The notes under the pieces are model-generated. The model made no database searches and was not told where the DNA came from. It worked only from the letters and a program-made list of their open reading frames with translations. Of a stretch of DNA of 64,000 nucleotides, positions 15,370-24,158 are shown in pieces. The stretch is from SZUA-38 sp965212525 (GTDB lineage Bacteria > Pseudomonadota > Gammaproteobacteria > Xanthomonadales > SZUA-38). Within the stretch, counting starts at the first letter, position 1. Each line of letters opens with the position of its first letter. The stretch spans positions 62,001 through 126,000 of the forward strand of contig CBDBVC010000016.1 of the NCBI GenBank assembly GCA_965212525.1, read 5' to 3'. Position numbers and translations under genes: made by a program.

Positions 15370-16722
15370 ATGAGGGACCTGACCCAGGGGCCATTGCGTC
15401 GCCATCTGTTTGCAACGGCTGCACCGATCGCGGCCGGCATGCTGTTCCAGACGCTCTACTATCTGGTTGATCTCTATTTTGTCGGCCGCCTTGGCGACGA
15501 CGAACTGGCCGGTGTCAGTACGGCGGGCAATATCATGTTCCTGTTCATGGCACTGACTCAGGTGCTGACCGTGGGTACCGTATCACTGATTTCTCATGCA
15601 TCGGGTCGCAAGGACAAGGCACAAGCCGGTCTGCTGTTCAACCAGTCACTGGCCCTCTCAGCCGTGTTCCTGCTGATCACACTGATTGCTGGATTGCTCC
15701 TGGCACCGGTCTACATGTCACTGGTGACCAATGACGAAACAACAACGCATTTCGGTCTGATCTATCTGTACTGGTATGTGCCTGGCATGGCGCTGCAGTT
15801 CGCACTGGTCAGCATGGGTGGTGCCTTGCGCGGTACCGGCATCGTCAAACCCACCATGAACATCCAGGCACTGTCCGTGATTGTCAACATCATACTCTCA
15901 CCGGTCCTGATCGCCGGCTGGGGAACGGGTAAGCCGATGGGAGTGGCCGGTGCCGCGCTGGCGAGCACCATTTCGATACTGGTCGGTGTAATCCTGCTGG
16001 CGCTGTATTTCGTGCGCAGTGAACGCTTCATACGATTTGACCCGAAACAGTGGCGACCACGCTGGTCGGTTATACGGTCCATGCTCACAGTCGGTATTCC
16101 GGCCGGTGGCGAATTCGCCATCATGTTTGTGCTGATGTCGGTGAATTACTGGGTGATCAGCGGATTTGGTGTTGATGCTCAGGCCGGTTTCGGTATCGGT
16201 ACCCGGATCATGCAATTCTTCTTTCTGCCTGGTATGGCGATAGCATTCGCGGTGGCACCAATCATCGGTCAGAACGTCGGCGCAGACCAGAAACAGCGTG
16301 TGAGGCAGACCTTTCACCTGGCCTGTATTCAGATCAGCCTGATCATGTTGTTTCTGTCGGCATTGTGCTACTGGCAGTCAGAACGACTATCGGCTGTCTT
16401 TTCCACTGATGCACAAGTGATCGCCTACAGCAGCGTATTTCTTCAGATCATTATCTGGAATTTCATCACATCGGGCCTGATCTTTACCTGCTCAGGTCTG
16501 TTTCAGGGTCTTGGCAATACTTTGCCTGTGCTGATCAGTTCAGCCACTCGCCTTCTCACCTTCATGCTGCCCTCGATATGGATGGCCGGACAACCATGGT
16601 TTCAGTATCAGCATGTCTGGTACCTGTCCGTGGTGACCGTGGCATTTCAGTGTCTGGTGAGTCTGCTGCTGGCGCGGGCACAGCTACACAGGCTGCATGC
16701 GGGTGGGTTGCGTCAGCCATGA
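15370..16722 (+). CDS. MATE family multidrug/sodium antiporter
   Basis: This 450-aa polytopic protein has 12 predicted helices in two similar halves. It starts with the MATE N-terminal pattern TQGPLRRHLFATAAPIAAGM and carries DLYFVGRLGDDELAGVS in the first half. It should exchange cationic drugs or metabolites for H+ or Na+ across the inner membrane. ATG 15370 is chosen because the conserved N-terminus begins there; the frame is open from 15229 but the extra residues do not fit. The ribosome site is weak. It is divergent from the nitrilase gene and convergent with the next gene. Confidence 0.9.
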   Translation: MRDLTQGPLRRHLFATAAPIAAGMLFQTLYYLVDLYFVGRLGDDELAGVSTAGNIMFLFMALTQVLTVGTVSLISHASGRKDKAQAGLLFNQSLALSAVFLLITLIAGLLLAPVYMSLVTNDETTTHFGLIYLYWYVPGMALQFALVSMGGALRGTGIVKPTMNIQALSVIVNIILSPVLIAGWGTGKPMGVAGAALASTISILVGVILLALYFVRSERFIRFDPKQWRPRWSVIRSMLTVGIPAGGEFAIMFVLMSVNYWVISGFGVDAQAGFGIGTRIMQFFFLPGMAIAFAVAPIIGQNVGADQKQRVRQTFHLACIQISLIMLFLSALCYWQSERLSAVFSTDAQVIAYSSVFLQIIIWNFITSGLIFTCSGLFQGLGNTLPVLISSATRLLTFMLPSIWMAGQPWFQYQHVWYLSVVTVAFQCLVSLLLARAQLHRLHAGGLRQP

Positions 16723-16753
16723 CCCGTTAACCCGATCAGGTCTGTTGCTGATC

Positions 16754-17887
16754 TCAGGGCTTGCGCGTGAATTCGATGGTCCAGAAGGTTGTCCAGCTGG
16801 CGCCGCGATCGGTGCTGTTACGTCCGAGCCAGCGATATTGATCCTTTTCGATGTCATGAAAGACATAATTCGGAATCGTTGCGGCCCTGGCATCGATATC
16901 GAAATTATGCAGCACGATGTCTTCGCCTTCCTTCCTGCCGCCGAAATGCAGCATGCTGTTGGCGCGGTTGTTGACGTACAGTGACTCCCAGTGACGCATG
17001 GCGCGGTTGTAGATGCGCACGATGGTGGTGGCAGCCTCCGGGAAGCTGCTGTCGACGTCATACCAGCTGTATTCCAAGATGGCATGCCCGTTCATCGTGT
17101 AGACTGCCGTACTGTTGACCGGAAACTGTGCATTCTGTCCGGGTGCGACAACGATATCGTGTGAAGAATCCCACTCACCGATCAGAAAATCGAACTGGGC
17201 CGATTCTTCAGCCCTGGTTGATGCAGGCAGGCCATAGAGATGCTTCGGGTCGTGTGTGAATGGTGAGTCGGCATTGTTGCGTGGGCGGTACTGTCGTGTA
17301 TAGACCGGCGACCAGTGCATTCCGTCATCGACAGATGAGGTCAACCTGATACTGAACCCGGTATCCTCATCCTTTGCAATGATGAGCTGGAAGCGGGTCA
17401 TCGTTATCGTGCCGCCCTGACGTTCGGACTGGGTCAGTACCATCCGGTCACTGAGAATATGCCCGTTGTAGACCGTGACATCCTCGGCCAGACTGTCAAC
17501 CAGGCCGAGATTCCATTCAGCCGCTGAACTGACATAGCCCAGCATGCTGAGCGTATCGTATTCCCCGGTGCCAGGTTCACTGCTCTTTGCGTCTGTTGCA
17601 GGGGCATGAAACTCCTCCAGCAGACCGTGTCCTCGATTCATCCAGCGGATGTCGGCAACAGCCGTGTATTCGGCCTGTTGCCCGCTGCGATGATCACTGA
17701 CGGTGACCTCCCACTGACCAATCATGAACGCGGCCCAGGACAATTCGTCTGGTGCTGCGGTGCTGTGAGAGGACATGGAAAGACCGGTATCGAATGTTTC
17801 GCCATAACCGCTGGTGGCTTGAGTGGACTGACAGAACATGACGAACATGAGGGTCAGTGTGGCCGTGGCCGTGAAATGTCTGCTCAT
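16754..17887 (-). CDS. exported protein with two tandem lipocalin-like (DUF1579-like) domains
   Basis: This 377-aa protein has an N-terminal signal peptide (cleavage probably after STQA) and two copies of the same beta-barrel-type module. Each opens with a near-identical phrase, FMIGQWEVTVSD (about residue 54) and FLIGEWDSSHDI (about residue 233), followed by Trp- and Tyr-rich strands (IRWMNRGHGLLEEF; VYTMNGHAILEYSW). This resembles DUF1579-like lipocalin-fold proteins in tandem. No catalytic motif is visible. A small-molecule-binding role in the periplasm is plausible but unproven. It is monocistronic and convergent with the MATE gene. Confidence 0.7.
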   Translation of the reverse strand: MSRHFTATATLTLMFVMFCQSTQATSGYGETFDTGLSMSSHSTAAPDELSWAAFMIGQWEVTVSDHRSGQQAEYTAVADIRWMNRGHGLLEEFHAPATDAKSSEPGTGEYDTLSMLGYVSSAAEWNLGLVDSLAEDVTVYNGHILSDRMVLTQSERQGGTITMTRFQLIIAKDEDTGFSIRLTSSVDDGMHWSPVYTRQYRPRNNADSPFTHDPKHLYGLPASTRAEESAQFDFLIGEWDSSHDIVVAPGQNAQFPVNSTAVYTMNGHAILEYSWYDVDSSFPEAATTIVRIYNRAMRHWESLYVNNRANSMLHFGGRKEGEDIVLHNFDIDARAATIPNYVFHDIEKDQYRWLGRNSTDRGASWTTFWTIEFTRKP

Positions 17888-18113
17888 CTCGTTGAATGTG
17901 CCCCTGTGGTCAGTCTCTGCACTACGCTATCATGATGGAAGTGACGGTTACGACCGATTCCTGTGCCGATCTTGCCTATCGGCGAGCAATCCCTGCCTGG
18001 ATTCAGGTAATATCAAAAGCATACGATGACACTCTGAATTGTTCACATTGATTCACTCACTAAGGCTGGGATGGCTGCTATGATGGACTTGAATCCATGG
18101 GTGATCTGCAACT

Positions 18114-18710
18114 TTGAGTTATCTGACATACCTGTTACTGAGCCTGTCCGTGCCCACCGCTACCGGTGAGCTCTATCATTGTGTGACCGATGACGGTCAT
18201 CTGCATGTTCAGGGGCTTCCCTGTACAAAGCCGGGCACGCCTGCTGACGCAGACGGCCCCAGACAGAAAGACGGTCTGATCAGGATGTGGGTCAATGCCA
18301 GGACATCCCTGGTGCGTCCAGCTGGGGATTATCACAGGTCCGAGCCGACTGGGGATTCACCTCAACCGACAAAACAGGCATTTGCAGGTTTGCAGGACAT
18401 CGAGTACGACCCGCCGGTGGTGTTTGAACCCCGTGTCCAGAAGCGAGTTGCAGTGCGTCCGGTTGCACAGCTGACAGCGGTTTCAAATGACAGTAATCTG
18501 CCGTCCTGTTCGATTCAGTTCTATCAGTGCACGGCCGAACCCGGGCGGCTGATGGATGCCTGTGTCAACAGAATCAGTGTCTGTCAGAATGGAAAACGTG
18601 CCAATTGCTGCAATCAGAGCTATATCACCCGATTCCAGCAACTGCGCGCAACAGACCATGACAGGCAATCAGCCACACGACTGGCGCTGCTCGGGGAACC
18701 GGGTTCCTGA
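18114..18710 (+). CDS. exported DUF4124-like small protein, TTG start
   Basis: This 198-aa reading frame begins with a signal-like hydrophobic stretch (LTYLLLSLSVPTATG) followed by ELYHCVTDDGHLHVQGLPC, the YxCxDxxGxxxxxxxPC signature of DUF4124, a small periplasmic domain common in beta- and gammaproteobacteria. The middle is low-complexity and the C-terminal ~60 residues contain eight cysteines, including a CC pair. No in-frame ATG precedes the signal; TTG 18114 is the only sensible start, with just GGGTGAT as ribosome site. Function is unknown. It is convergent with the aminotransferase gene. Confidence 0.6.
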   Translation: MSYLTYLLLSLSVPTATGELYHCVTDDGHLHVQGLPCTKPGTPADADGPRQKDGLIRMWVNARTSLVRPAGDYHRSEPTGDSPQPTKQAFAGLQDIEYDPPVVFEPRVQKRVAVRPVAQLTAVSNDSNLPSCSIQFYQCTAEPGRLMDACVNRISVCQNGKRANCCNQSYITRFQQLRATDHDRQSATRLALLGEPGS

Positions 18711-18720
18711 GATTTCGACT

Positions 18721-20043
18721 TCACGGCCCTGACAGCGATCTGCGCTTGTGCCTGATGAACAGTGACAGTCTGTCACACATGACTTGCAGTTCATCCAGCG
18801 AAATGCCACTGAACACCATGCGATACTGACCTGACAGTTGATGACCAAAGCCAGGCCCGGGAGTCAGCAGGATACCGGCCTGGTGAAACAGCTCACGCCA
18901 CAATTCCAGCTCGGCCTTTTCTCCGCTACCAGTCAGGAATTCAGACAGATCCAGCCAGATGAACAGACTGCCACGTGAGGGGCAATAGGGTATCTCCAGC
19001 TCTCGCAGGCAACGGATCACAGTTTTGTATGCCTGCGTCAGTGACTGCTGGTAATTGCGGATCCAGCGGCTCATGAAGGCCTCGTCATCGAGCAGCTGCT
19101 GCATCAGCCACTGGCTGTGATTGGACACCTGATGAGGCACATTGACAATTCGTGCCGCCTGGATGAAATCTGCATTCAGTGAGTACAGGCAGCCCATTCT
19201 GAATCCGGAGATGCCCAGATCCTTGGACAGTGAATACCAGTAGTGCAGATAGTCGCTGTGCTTTCGATGCATCAGGCCAAGAAAACTCGTGAAGGTGGCC
19301 TGCTCGGCGTAATCAGTACTCAGCTCTGGATCATCGGTGTCGATCTGTGACAGGGCATAGAGTTCGTTGACCAGCAGGTGAATCCGGTGACTGATGCACC
19401 AGTCCGCAATCGCCTCCAGCTGGATCGCCGTGTAGATTCCACCCGTGGGATTGTCCGGTTGTGTCAGAATCAGCATGCGTGGTTGCCTGCCACTGACGAT
19501 GATGTCATCACGTGTCTGCTCGAGTGTGGCGATGTCCAGCGATAACAGCCCGTCACTCGGTGACTGACAGTTGATGTCCTGTCTCAGGACACGTGCCTTG
19601 TTGTACAGGTCGGGACGGTAAACCGGATAGGCCGGTGCCGGAATCATGGCAACCTCACCGGCTTCGGCCAGACACCAGGCAGACAGCTCGACCACTGCTG
19701 TGGCACCCGAGGTCACGATCAGGTTTTCCCGATCAATCGGCACCGGGTCAATATGTCGACTGATGAAACGGGCCAGTGAGGCCCTGAAGCCGGCATGGCC
19801 GGACGGCGTGGTGTAATCACCGATCCAGTCGGGCAGAGGGCAGTGTGCTGAGATTTCGGTCAGGCGCGAGCTGATTTCATGCCAGCCCAGGTTGTTCTCA
19901 GCAATATTGAGTGCAAAGATTCCGTCAGGGTTGCTATCGGCGTGATACAGGTTGTCCAGACTTTCTGCAAACAACTCCAGATCGATCCGCATCACGCTCT
20001 CGGCAGCATCGCGTCCTCTTGATGATAGCGTATCGGCGGTCAA
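18721..20043 (-). CDS. PLP-dependent aminotransferase class I/II, ACC-synthase-like
   Basis: This 440-aa fold-type I PLP enzyme has PDNPTGGIYT as the aspartate-aminotransferase-type loop, NELYALS as the phosphate/pyridine region and SLSKDLGISGFRMG with the Schiff-base lysine. The N-terminal LNIAENNLGW and DYTTPSGHAGFRASLARFI segments resemble the AEN and YxxxxGLxxFR elements of ACC synthases and their bacterial homologues more than ordinary AspAT. Alternatives are a plain aminotransferase or C-S lyase. The start is probably TTG 20043, preceded by AAAGGAT; ATG 19992 is the alternative. It is divergent from the ABC exporter operon. Confidence 0.82.
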   Translation of the reverse strand: MTADTLSSRGRDAAESVMRIDLELFAESLDNLYHADSNPDGIFALNIAENNLGWHEISSRLTEISAHCPLPDWIGDYTTPSGHAGFRASLARFISRHIDPVPIDRENLIVTSGATAVVELSAWCLAEAGEVAMIPAPAYPVYRPDLYNKARVLRQDINCQSPSDGLLSLDIATLEQTRDDIIVSGRQPRMLILTQPDNPTGGIYTAIQLEAIADWCISHRIHLLVNELYALSQIDTDDPELSTDYAEQATFTSFLGLMHRKHSDYLHYWYSLSKDLGISGFRMGCLYSLNADFIQAARIVNVPHQVSNHSQWLMQQLLDDEAFMSRWIRNYQQSLTQAYKTVIRCLRELEIPYCPSRGSLFIWLDLSEFLTGSGEKAELELWRELFHQAGILLTPGPGFGHQLSGQYRMVFSGISLDELQVMCDRLSLFIRHKRRSLSGP

Positions 20044-20122
20044 CTCGGATCCTTTACTGATGGCATTGAATGTCTACCATCTCACAGGCGGTGGACAGCT
20101 GTAAACCATTGATCTGCATGCG

Positions 20123-20150
20123 TTGACAGGACAGGATCGAATGTCAGAAT
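20123..20150 (+). promoter_or_regulatory. candidate promoter of the ABC exporter operon
   Basis: TTGACA (20123-20128), a 16-bp spacer and CAGAAT (20145-20150) form a fair sigma70 promoter about 90 bp before the ATPase start. The -35 is perfect and the -10 is weak. Confidence 0.4.
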
Positions 20151-20242
20151 CCGCTGTCCGCGTAACTATCACCTCTGGCAGTGTTCACTTTGAGGTCACG
20201 GTGCTAATCTGTGTTCAAGACAGCAAGGGAATCCGTGCCGCC

Positions 20243-21121
20243 ATGATTACGGTTGACCGTCTGTACCAGCGTTATCCGGGCCAGGATCAGGATACGCTCA
20301 AGGACATATCACTGTCAGTCAACAGGGGAGAGGTGTTCGGTCTGCTGGGTCCAAGTGGTGCCGGCAAGTCAACGCTTCAGAACATCCTGATTCAGCTGAT
20401 CCCGAAATACCGAGGTGATGTGACGATCCTCGATCGAGACCTGGGTGAATGGGGCAGGGAGCTCAACCGTCACATCGGTGTGACCTTCGAATTGCCCAAT
20501 CATTTCAGCAAGCTCACTGCCCGGGAAAACCTGGAATACTTCGCCAGCCTTTATCCTCAGGATTGTCTTCAAGTAAAAGAGGTACTGTGCCGGGTTGATC
20601 TGCAGGATCACGCCAACAAGCGGGTTGGTGAGTATTCCAAGGGCATGAAGAACAGGCTCGGTGTGGCGCGAGCCATGATTCACCAGCCGCAACTGTATTT
20701 CATGGACGAACCCACCGCCGGGCTGGATCCGAACAATATCGCCCGTTTTCGTGAAAATGCACACAAGCTGCTTGATCAGGGGGCAACCATCATGCTCAAT
20801 ACTCACGACATGTTGCTGGCTGATCAGTTGTGTGACCGGGTTGCCTTCATTCACGATGGGCGTATCTGCGAAATCGGTGCACCAAGGCAGCTGAAACTCG
20901 ATCATGGCGAGGCGCTGGTGGATGTCAGAGTCGATGACCCAGACGATGAGCAGGGCAGGTTGCATACCTTTGCACTCGATCAGCTGGGAAACAACGACGA
21001 TTTTCAGGCGCTGATCCGTAATCATCGTGTGAGAACCATTCACTCGCGTGAGGCAGCGCTGGATCAGGTGTTCATGAAGGTCACGGGTGCCTCACTCACC
21101 GACAGATCGCATGTCCACTGA
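20243..21121 (+). CDS. ABC transporter ATP-binding protein
   Basis: This 292-aa nucleotide-binding subunit has Walker A GPSGAGKST, a Q-loop, signature YSKGMKNRL, Walker B LYFMDEPTAGLD and the H-loop NTHD. The C-terminal ~70 residues are the variable extension seen in DrrA/CcmA-type exporter ATPases. ATG 20243 begins the domain directly (MITVDRLYQRYPG) with AAGGGAATC upstream; an in-frame extension back to 20123 lacks support and would cover the promoter. Its stop overlaps the next permease gene by 11 bp, so the three genes 20243-22663 are one coupled operon. Confidence 0.93.
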   Translation: MITVDRLYQRYPGQDQDTLKDISLSVNRGEVFGLLGPSGAGKSTLQNILIQLIPKYRGDVTILDRDLGEWGRELNRHIGVTFELPNHFSKLTARENLEYFASLYPQDCLQVKEVLCRVDLQDHANKRVGEYSKGMKNRLGVARAMIHQPQLYFMDEPTAGLDPNNIARFRENAHKLLDQGATIMLNTHDMLLADQLCDRVAFIHDGRICEIGAPRQLKLDHGEALVDVRVDDPDDEQGRLHTFALDQLGNNDDFQALIRNHRVRTIHSREAALDQVFMKVTGASLTDRSHVH

Positions 21122-21875
21122 CACAGCAAGTCAATCAGAAGATTTCAGTGGATCACTGCGTCAGTCAGTCATCCGCTTTCTTCACTGCCTGAAACTGAAT
21201 GTCACCATTCAGTGGCGCAATGGGTTCTATGCCGCCGGTCTGTTCATGTGTGTCGTCTTTTCAGTTGTGATCTACTGGATCGACTCATCCCTGGTGGCCG
21301 ACTGGCTGCCGGTGATCCTGTTCGGCAATGTCCAGTTCAGCACCTTCTTCTTCATGGCGGCACTGGTGCTGATGGACAAGGATGAAGGCATTGTTCATGC
21401 ACAGGCCGTGAGTCCACTGTCGGCCACCATGTATCTGGCTGCAAAGGCGCTGACCCTCGCAGTACTGATTACCGCTGAATGCATGGTAATAGTACTGGCG
21501 TCAGGCATTTCACTGGATGTCATCACCCTGCTATGGGTCATTCTGACGGTTGTCATTGCCTCTTACCTCTACTGCCTGATCGGTTTTCTGTGTGTATACC
21601 GCTATCCCAATATCAATCGCTTCATCATGCCGGCGATGTGGATGACCTTCGTCGCCGGGTTGCCGATATTCGAATACCTCGGTCTGTGGTCGAGTGTTCT
21701 GTTTTACCTGCACCCACTGCAGGCAGCACTCTATGCCATCGGTGAGGCATTTGGCGACACTCGCATTTACGTCAGCTGGCAGGAGCCACTGGTGCTGGCA
21801 CTCGTGCTGTCGTTTACCCTGATCCTGTTGCATATGCTGAGCAACCGGGCATACCGGCACTGGTTGAGATTGTGA
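21111..21875 (+). CDS. ABC-2 type exporter permease, first subunit
   Basis: This 254-aa protein has six predicted membrane helices and no periplasmic binding domain, which fits an ABC-2 exporter half. It overlaps the ATPase gene by 11 bp and ends on the next permease start (TGATG), a tight translational coupling. With two dissimilar permeases and one ATPase, the layout matches small-molecule or antibiotic exporters such as the mycobacterial Rv2686c-Rv2688c fluoroquinolone pump. That comparison is of layout, not proven homology. GTG 21087 is an alternative start. Confidence 0.82.
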   Translation: MSTDTASQSEDFSGSLRQSVIRFLHCLKLNVTIQWRNGFYAAGLFMCVVFSVVIYWIDSSLVADWLPVILFGNVQFSTFFFMAALVLMDKDEGIVHAQAVSPLSATMYLAAKALTLAVLITAECMVIVLASGISLDVITLLWVILTVVIASYLYCLIGFLCVYRYPNINRFIMPAMWMTFVAGLPIFEYLGLWSSVLFYLHPLQAALYAIGEAFGDTRIYVSWQEPLVLALVLSFTLILLHMLSNRAYRHWLRL

Positions 21876-22663
21876 TGGATAAACCACTGACGGCACAGGG
21901 GCGAGACCAGTCGGAACTGTCAGGTGACACATCCCTGGCGGCACAGGTCAGCAGTACGGTCCGGTCCAATCTGATACAGATCCTGCGTGACCCCTTCCTG
22001 CTGATGATGCTGGGCATCATTGTGGCCATGGTGACATCATTGCGATGGTTTATCCCGTTTTTCACTGAAAAGCTGGCGTTCCATTTCGACTTTGATGCCG
22101 TGCCATACTTCCTGCTGCTGCAGAGCATCATGCCGACTCTGATATCCATCATCCTCGGCAGTGTGATGGGCTTTCTCATGCTTGATCAGAAAGATGACCG
22201 GACGCTGACTGCGATAGCCGTGACGCCACTGTCGATGTCCGGGTATGTCAGCAGCATCATGCTCTTCCCGCTGCTGATCTACCTGATCGTGACCCTGTTA
22301 TCGGTTCCGGTCATGGGCATCGTGTCAATGCAGCCTGGCGTATTGCTGCTGCATGTGCTGTCGGGTCTGCCGCTGACCGTCATCATCGCCCTGACGCTGG
22401 CGGTGTTTGCCGAGAACAAGATTCAGGGGCTGGCACTGTCCAAGTTCATCGGTATCCTGATGTGGATTCCGGTGATCGCCTGGTTCATTGACGAACCCTG
22501 GCAATGGCTGTTTTCAGCGGCGCCCAGTTTCTGGATTGCCAAGCTGACCTGGGTCATAGCAGACGGGGTAACGATTGACAGTCTGCTGATTCTGTCGGGT
22601 GCACTTGCGGTGCAGATCGCCGTGCTCGTATGGCTGTTCAGGCGCCTGCAGTCGACTCGTTGA
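21875..22663 (+). CDS. ABC-2 type exporter permease, second subunit
   Basis: This 262-aa protein has a cytoplasmic N-terminus of about 40 residues and six hydrophobic helices. LDQKDDRTLTAIAVTPLSMSGY is the loop typical of ABC-2 permeases (QER-type enhancer region preceding TPLS). ATG 21875 shares one base with the preceding stop; GTG 21872 is possible. It should pair with the 21111 subunit to form the channel driven by the 20243 ATPase. There is no clear terminator; the next gene is convergent and 17 bp away. Confidence 0.82.
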   Translation: MDKPLTAQGRDQSELSGDTSLAAQVSSTVRSNLIQILRDPFLLMMLGIIVAMVTSLRWFIPFFTEKLAFHFDFDAVPYFLLLQSIMPTLISIILGSVMGFLMLDQKDDRTLTAIAVTPLSMSGYVSSIMLFPLLIYLIVTLLSVPVMGIVSMQPGVLLLHVLSGLPLTVIIALTLAVFAENKIQGLALSKFIGILMWIPVIAWFIDEPWQWLFSAAPSFWIAKLTWVIADGVTIDSLLILSGALAVQIAVLVWLFRRLQSTR

Positions 22664-22680
22664 TGCATGTAAAGACCTGA

Positions 22681-23259
22681 TCAGATTCCACTCAGGTCCT
22701 CTTCATCAATCTCCACATCAACATCCACGTCGATTTCGGAGATGTAGGTGTTGAACATGTCAGGACGCAGGTCTCCAATCAGGTTGACCATGACGACCTC
22801 GTCACCGTCGCTGTTCATGACCACCATGCCGCGTACCCTGTTGTTCTTTTCCTTCAGCAGTATTTCCGTGATCTCATTATCATCATTGATACTGATCACC
22901 GATTGCCAGCCAGCGCGGTTCAGGTCAGTGATATTCCTGTCCAGACGTTGCCTGATACGATCTGGGTGCTGTTCCACCTCGTATACGTAGACTCGAACAG
23001 CTTTCAGATCCCTCAACAGGGCTTCCGTTTCAGGATCATCATCGATGAATGTCCTGGCCAGGCGCAGCGGCAGCGGACCGACCGAGATAGCGGTGGTTCG
23101 ATCGGTGATCAGCAGGCCGGGAGAATCGAAATTGGCATAGCCCGGGTTTCCCCTCAGGTTTCCGGTGATTCCGCATGCCGTCAGCAGGCTCAGAATCAGC
23201 AGCATGATCAGTGTCCTGCTGGTACGGAAGCGGTAGTGTCCGGTATCGAGTCGGTTCAT
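22681..23259 (-). CDS. DUF4252-like lipoprotein
   Basis: This 192-aa protein has a lipoprotein signal with lipobox LLTAC (Cys about 29). The body has the pattern of DUF4252 proteins: a conserved VRVYVYEVE strand, LNRAGWQSVISI and a C-terminal GMVVMNSDGDEVVMVNLIGDLRP. It finishes in a very acidic tail (EIDVDVDVEIDEEDL). ATG 23259 is selected because AAGGA is 7 nt upstream; an upstream TTG at 23277 is less likely. In Bacteroidetes DUF4252 genes often sit beside sigma/anti-sigma pairs; none is here. The function is unknown and probably periplasmic. Confidence 0.72.
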   Translation of the reverse strand: MNRLDTGHYRFRTSRTLIMLLILSLLTACGITGNLRGNPGYANFDSPGLLITDRTTAISVGPLPLRLARTFIDDDPETEALLRDLKAVRVYVYEVEQHPDRIRQRLDRNITDLNRAGWQSVISINDDNEITEILLKEKNNRVRGMVVMNSDGDEVVMVNLIGDLRPDMFNTYISEIDVDVDVEIDEEDLSGI

Positions 23260-23373
23260 GTTGATGTCCTTCAGCAAGTGAGCGTATCAGTACTTACACG
23301 CATCAGTCGCGATTTGGTTACAGGGAATCAACAGGGTAGAGTGGGGCTGCCGAAATACCCTGTCGAGGTCATC

Positions 23374-24105
23374 ATGACTGAATCTGCATCAGCTCGATCG
23401 AAGTCACTCACTGAACGACTCAGTCGTCTGACTCAATACCTGACCGAAGACTGTCTCGGTGGCCCCAGACCCTGGAAGTTCGCCTGGGTGATCAATTTCC
23501 AGAAGGCTGGAACATTTTTCTTCCTGGGTTTTCTGATGTGGATTTACGGCAACAACACGGCCGCGGCATGGATCTATCTGGCACTGCACGGCAGTTACGG
23601 TCTTGTGTGGATACTCAAGGATGTGGCCTTTCCTGATCCGGGCTGGCAAAAGAAGATCACCATCATGGGTGGAATCAATGCCTTCATTGCTGTGCTCGGG
23701 TGGTACTGGGTGTTCGGCTGGCTACTGATCTCCGGTACTGTTCAACCGGTCTATCCAATGGCAGAACCGGCCTGGTACGCCTTGTGCATCAGCCTCTGCA
23801 TACTGGGCAGTGTCATCATGATTGCAGCCGATGCACAGAAATTCTTCACGCTCAGAATCAAGCGCGGCCTGATCACCGATGGCATGCACCGCTACATCCG
23901 TCATCCTAACTACCTGGGTGAGATGATGATCTACGGCAGTTTTGCGCTGATGGTGTGGCACTGGATTCCGGTTGTGGTGCTGGCCCTGGTCTGGATTGTG
24001 GTATTTGCGGTCAACATGCGCATGAAAGAGGCCAGCATGTCGCGATATCACGAATGGGCGGCGTATCGCAAACGAAGCTGGTGGCTGGTTCCGTACGTGC
24101 TCTGA
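23374..24105 (+). CDS. isoprenylcysteine methyltransferase-like (DUF1295-type) membrane protein
   Basis: This 243-aa polytopic protein has a C-terminal half with the ICMT/phospholipid-methyltransferase signature RYIRHPNYLGEMMIYG and the trailing MRMKEASMSRYHEWAAYRKRSWWLVPY. Those segments form the SAM-binding pocket in this superfamily, so a SAM-dependent methyl transfer at the membrane is likely. The substrate (lipid, prenyl or thiol) is unknown. ATG 23374 follows GAGGTC; a long in-frame extension back to 22903 is antisense to the lipoprotein gene and is not coding. It is divergent from the DUF4252 gene. Confidence 0.78.
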   Translation: MTESASARSKSLTERLSRLTQYLTEDCLGGPRPWKFAWVINFQKAGTFFFLGFLMWIYGNNTAAAWIYLALHGSYGLVWILKDVAFPDPGWQKKITIMGGINAFIAVLGWYWVFGWLLISGTVQPVYPMAEPAWYALCISLCILGSVIMIAADAQKFFTLRIKRGLITDGMHRYIRHPNYLGEMMIYGSFALMVWHWIPVVVLALVWIVVFAVNMRMKEASMSRYHEWAAYRKRSWWLVPYVL

Positions 24106-24138
24106 ATAAAAAACGTGCGGGAGCAAGCTCCCGCACGT
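24106..24138 (-). terminator. terminator shared by convergent genes
   Basis: The perfect 12-bp stem ACGTGCGGGAGC / GCTCCCGCACGT has a 2-nt loop. On the minus strand it is followed by a T6-type tail and terminates the subtilase gene. On the plus strand the tail is CT-rich, a weaker stop for the methyltransferase-like gene. Confidence 0.85.
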
Positions 24139-24158
24139 CTGCTTCTTCCTGATGGTTC

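Noticed and set aside
22903..23373. N-terminal extension of the methyltransferase-like gene
   Set aside because: It would be antisense to the DUF4252 lipoprotein gene; the true family start lies at 23374 with a GAGGTC site.
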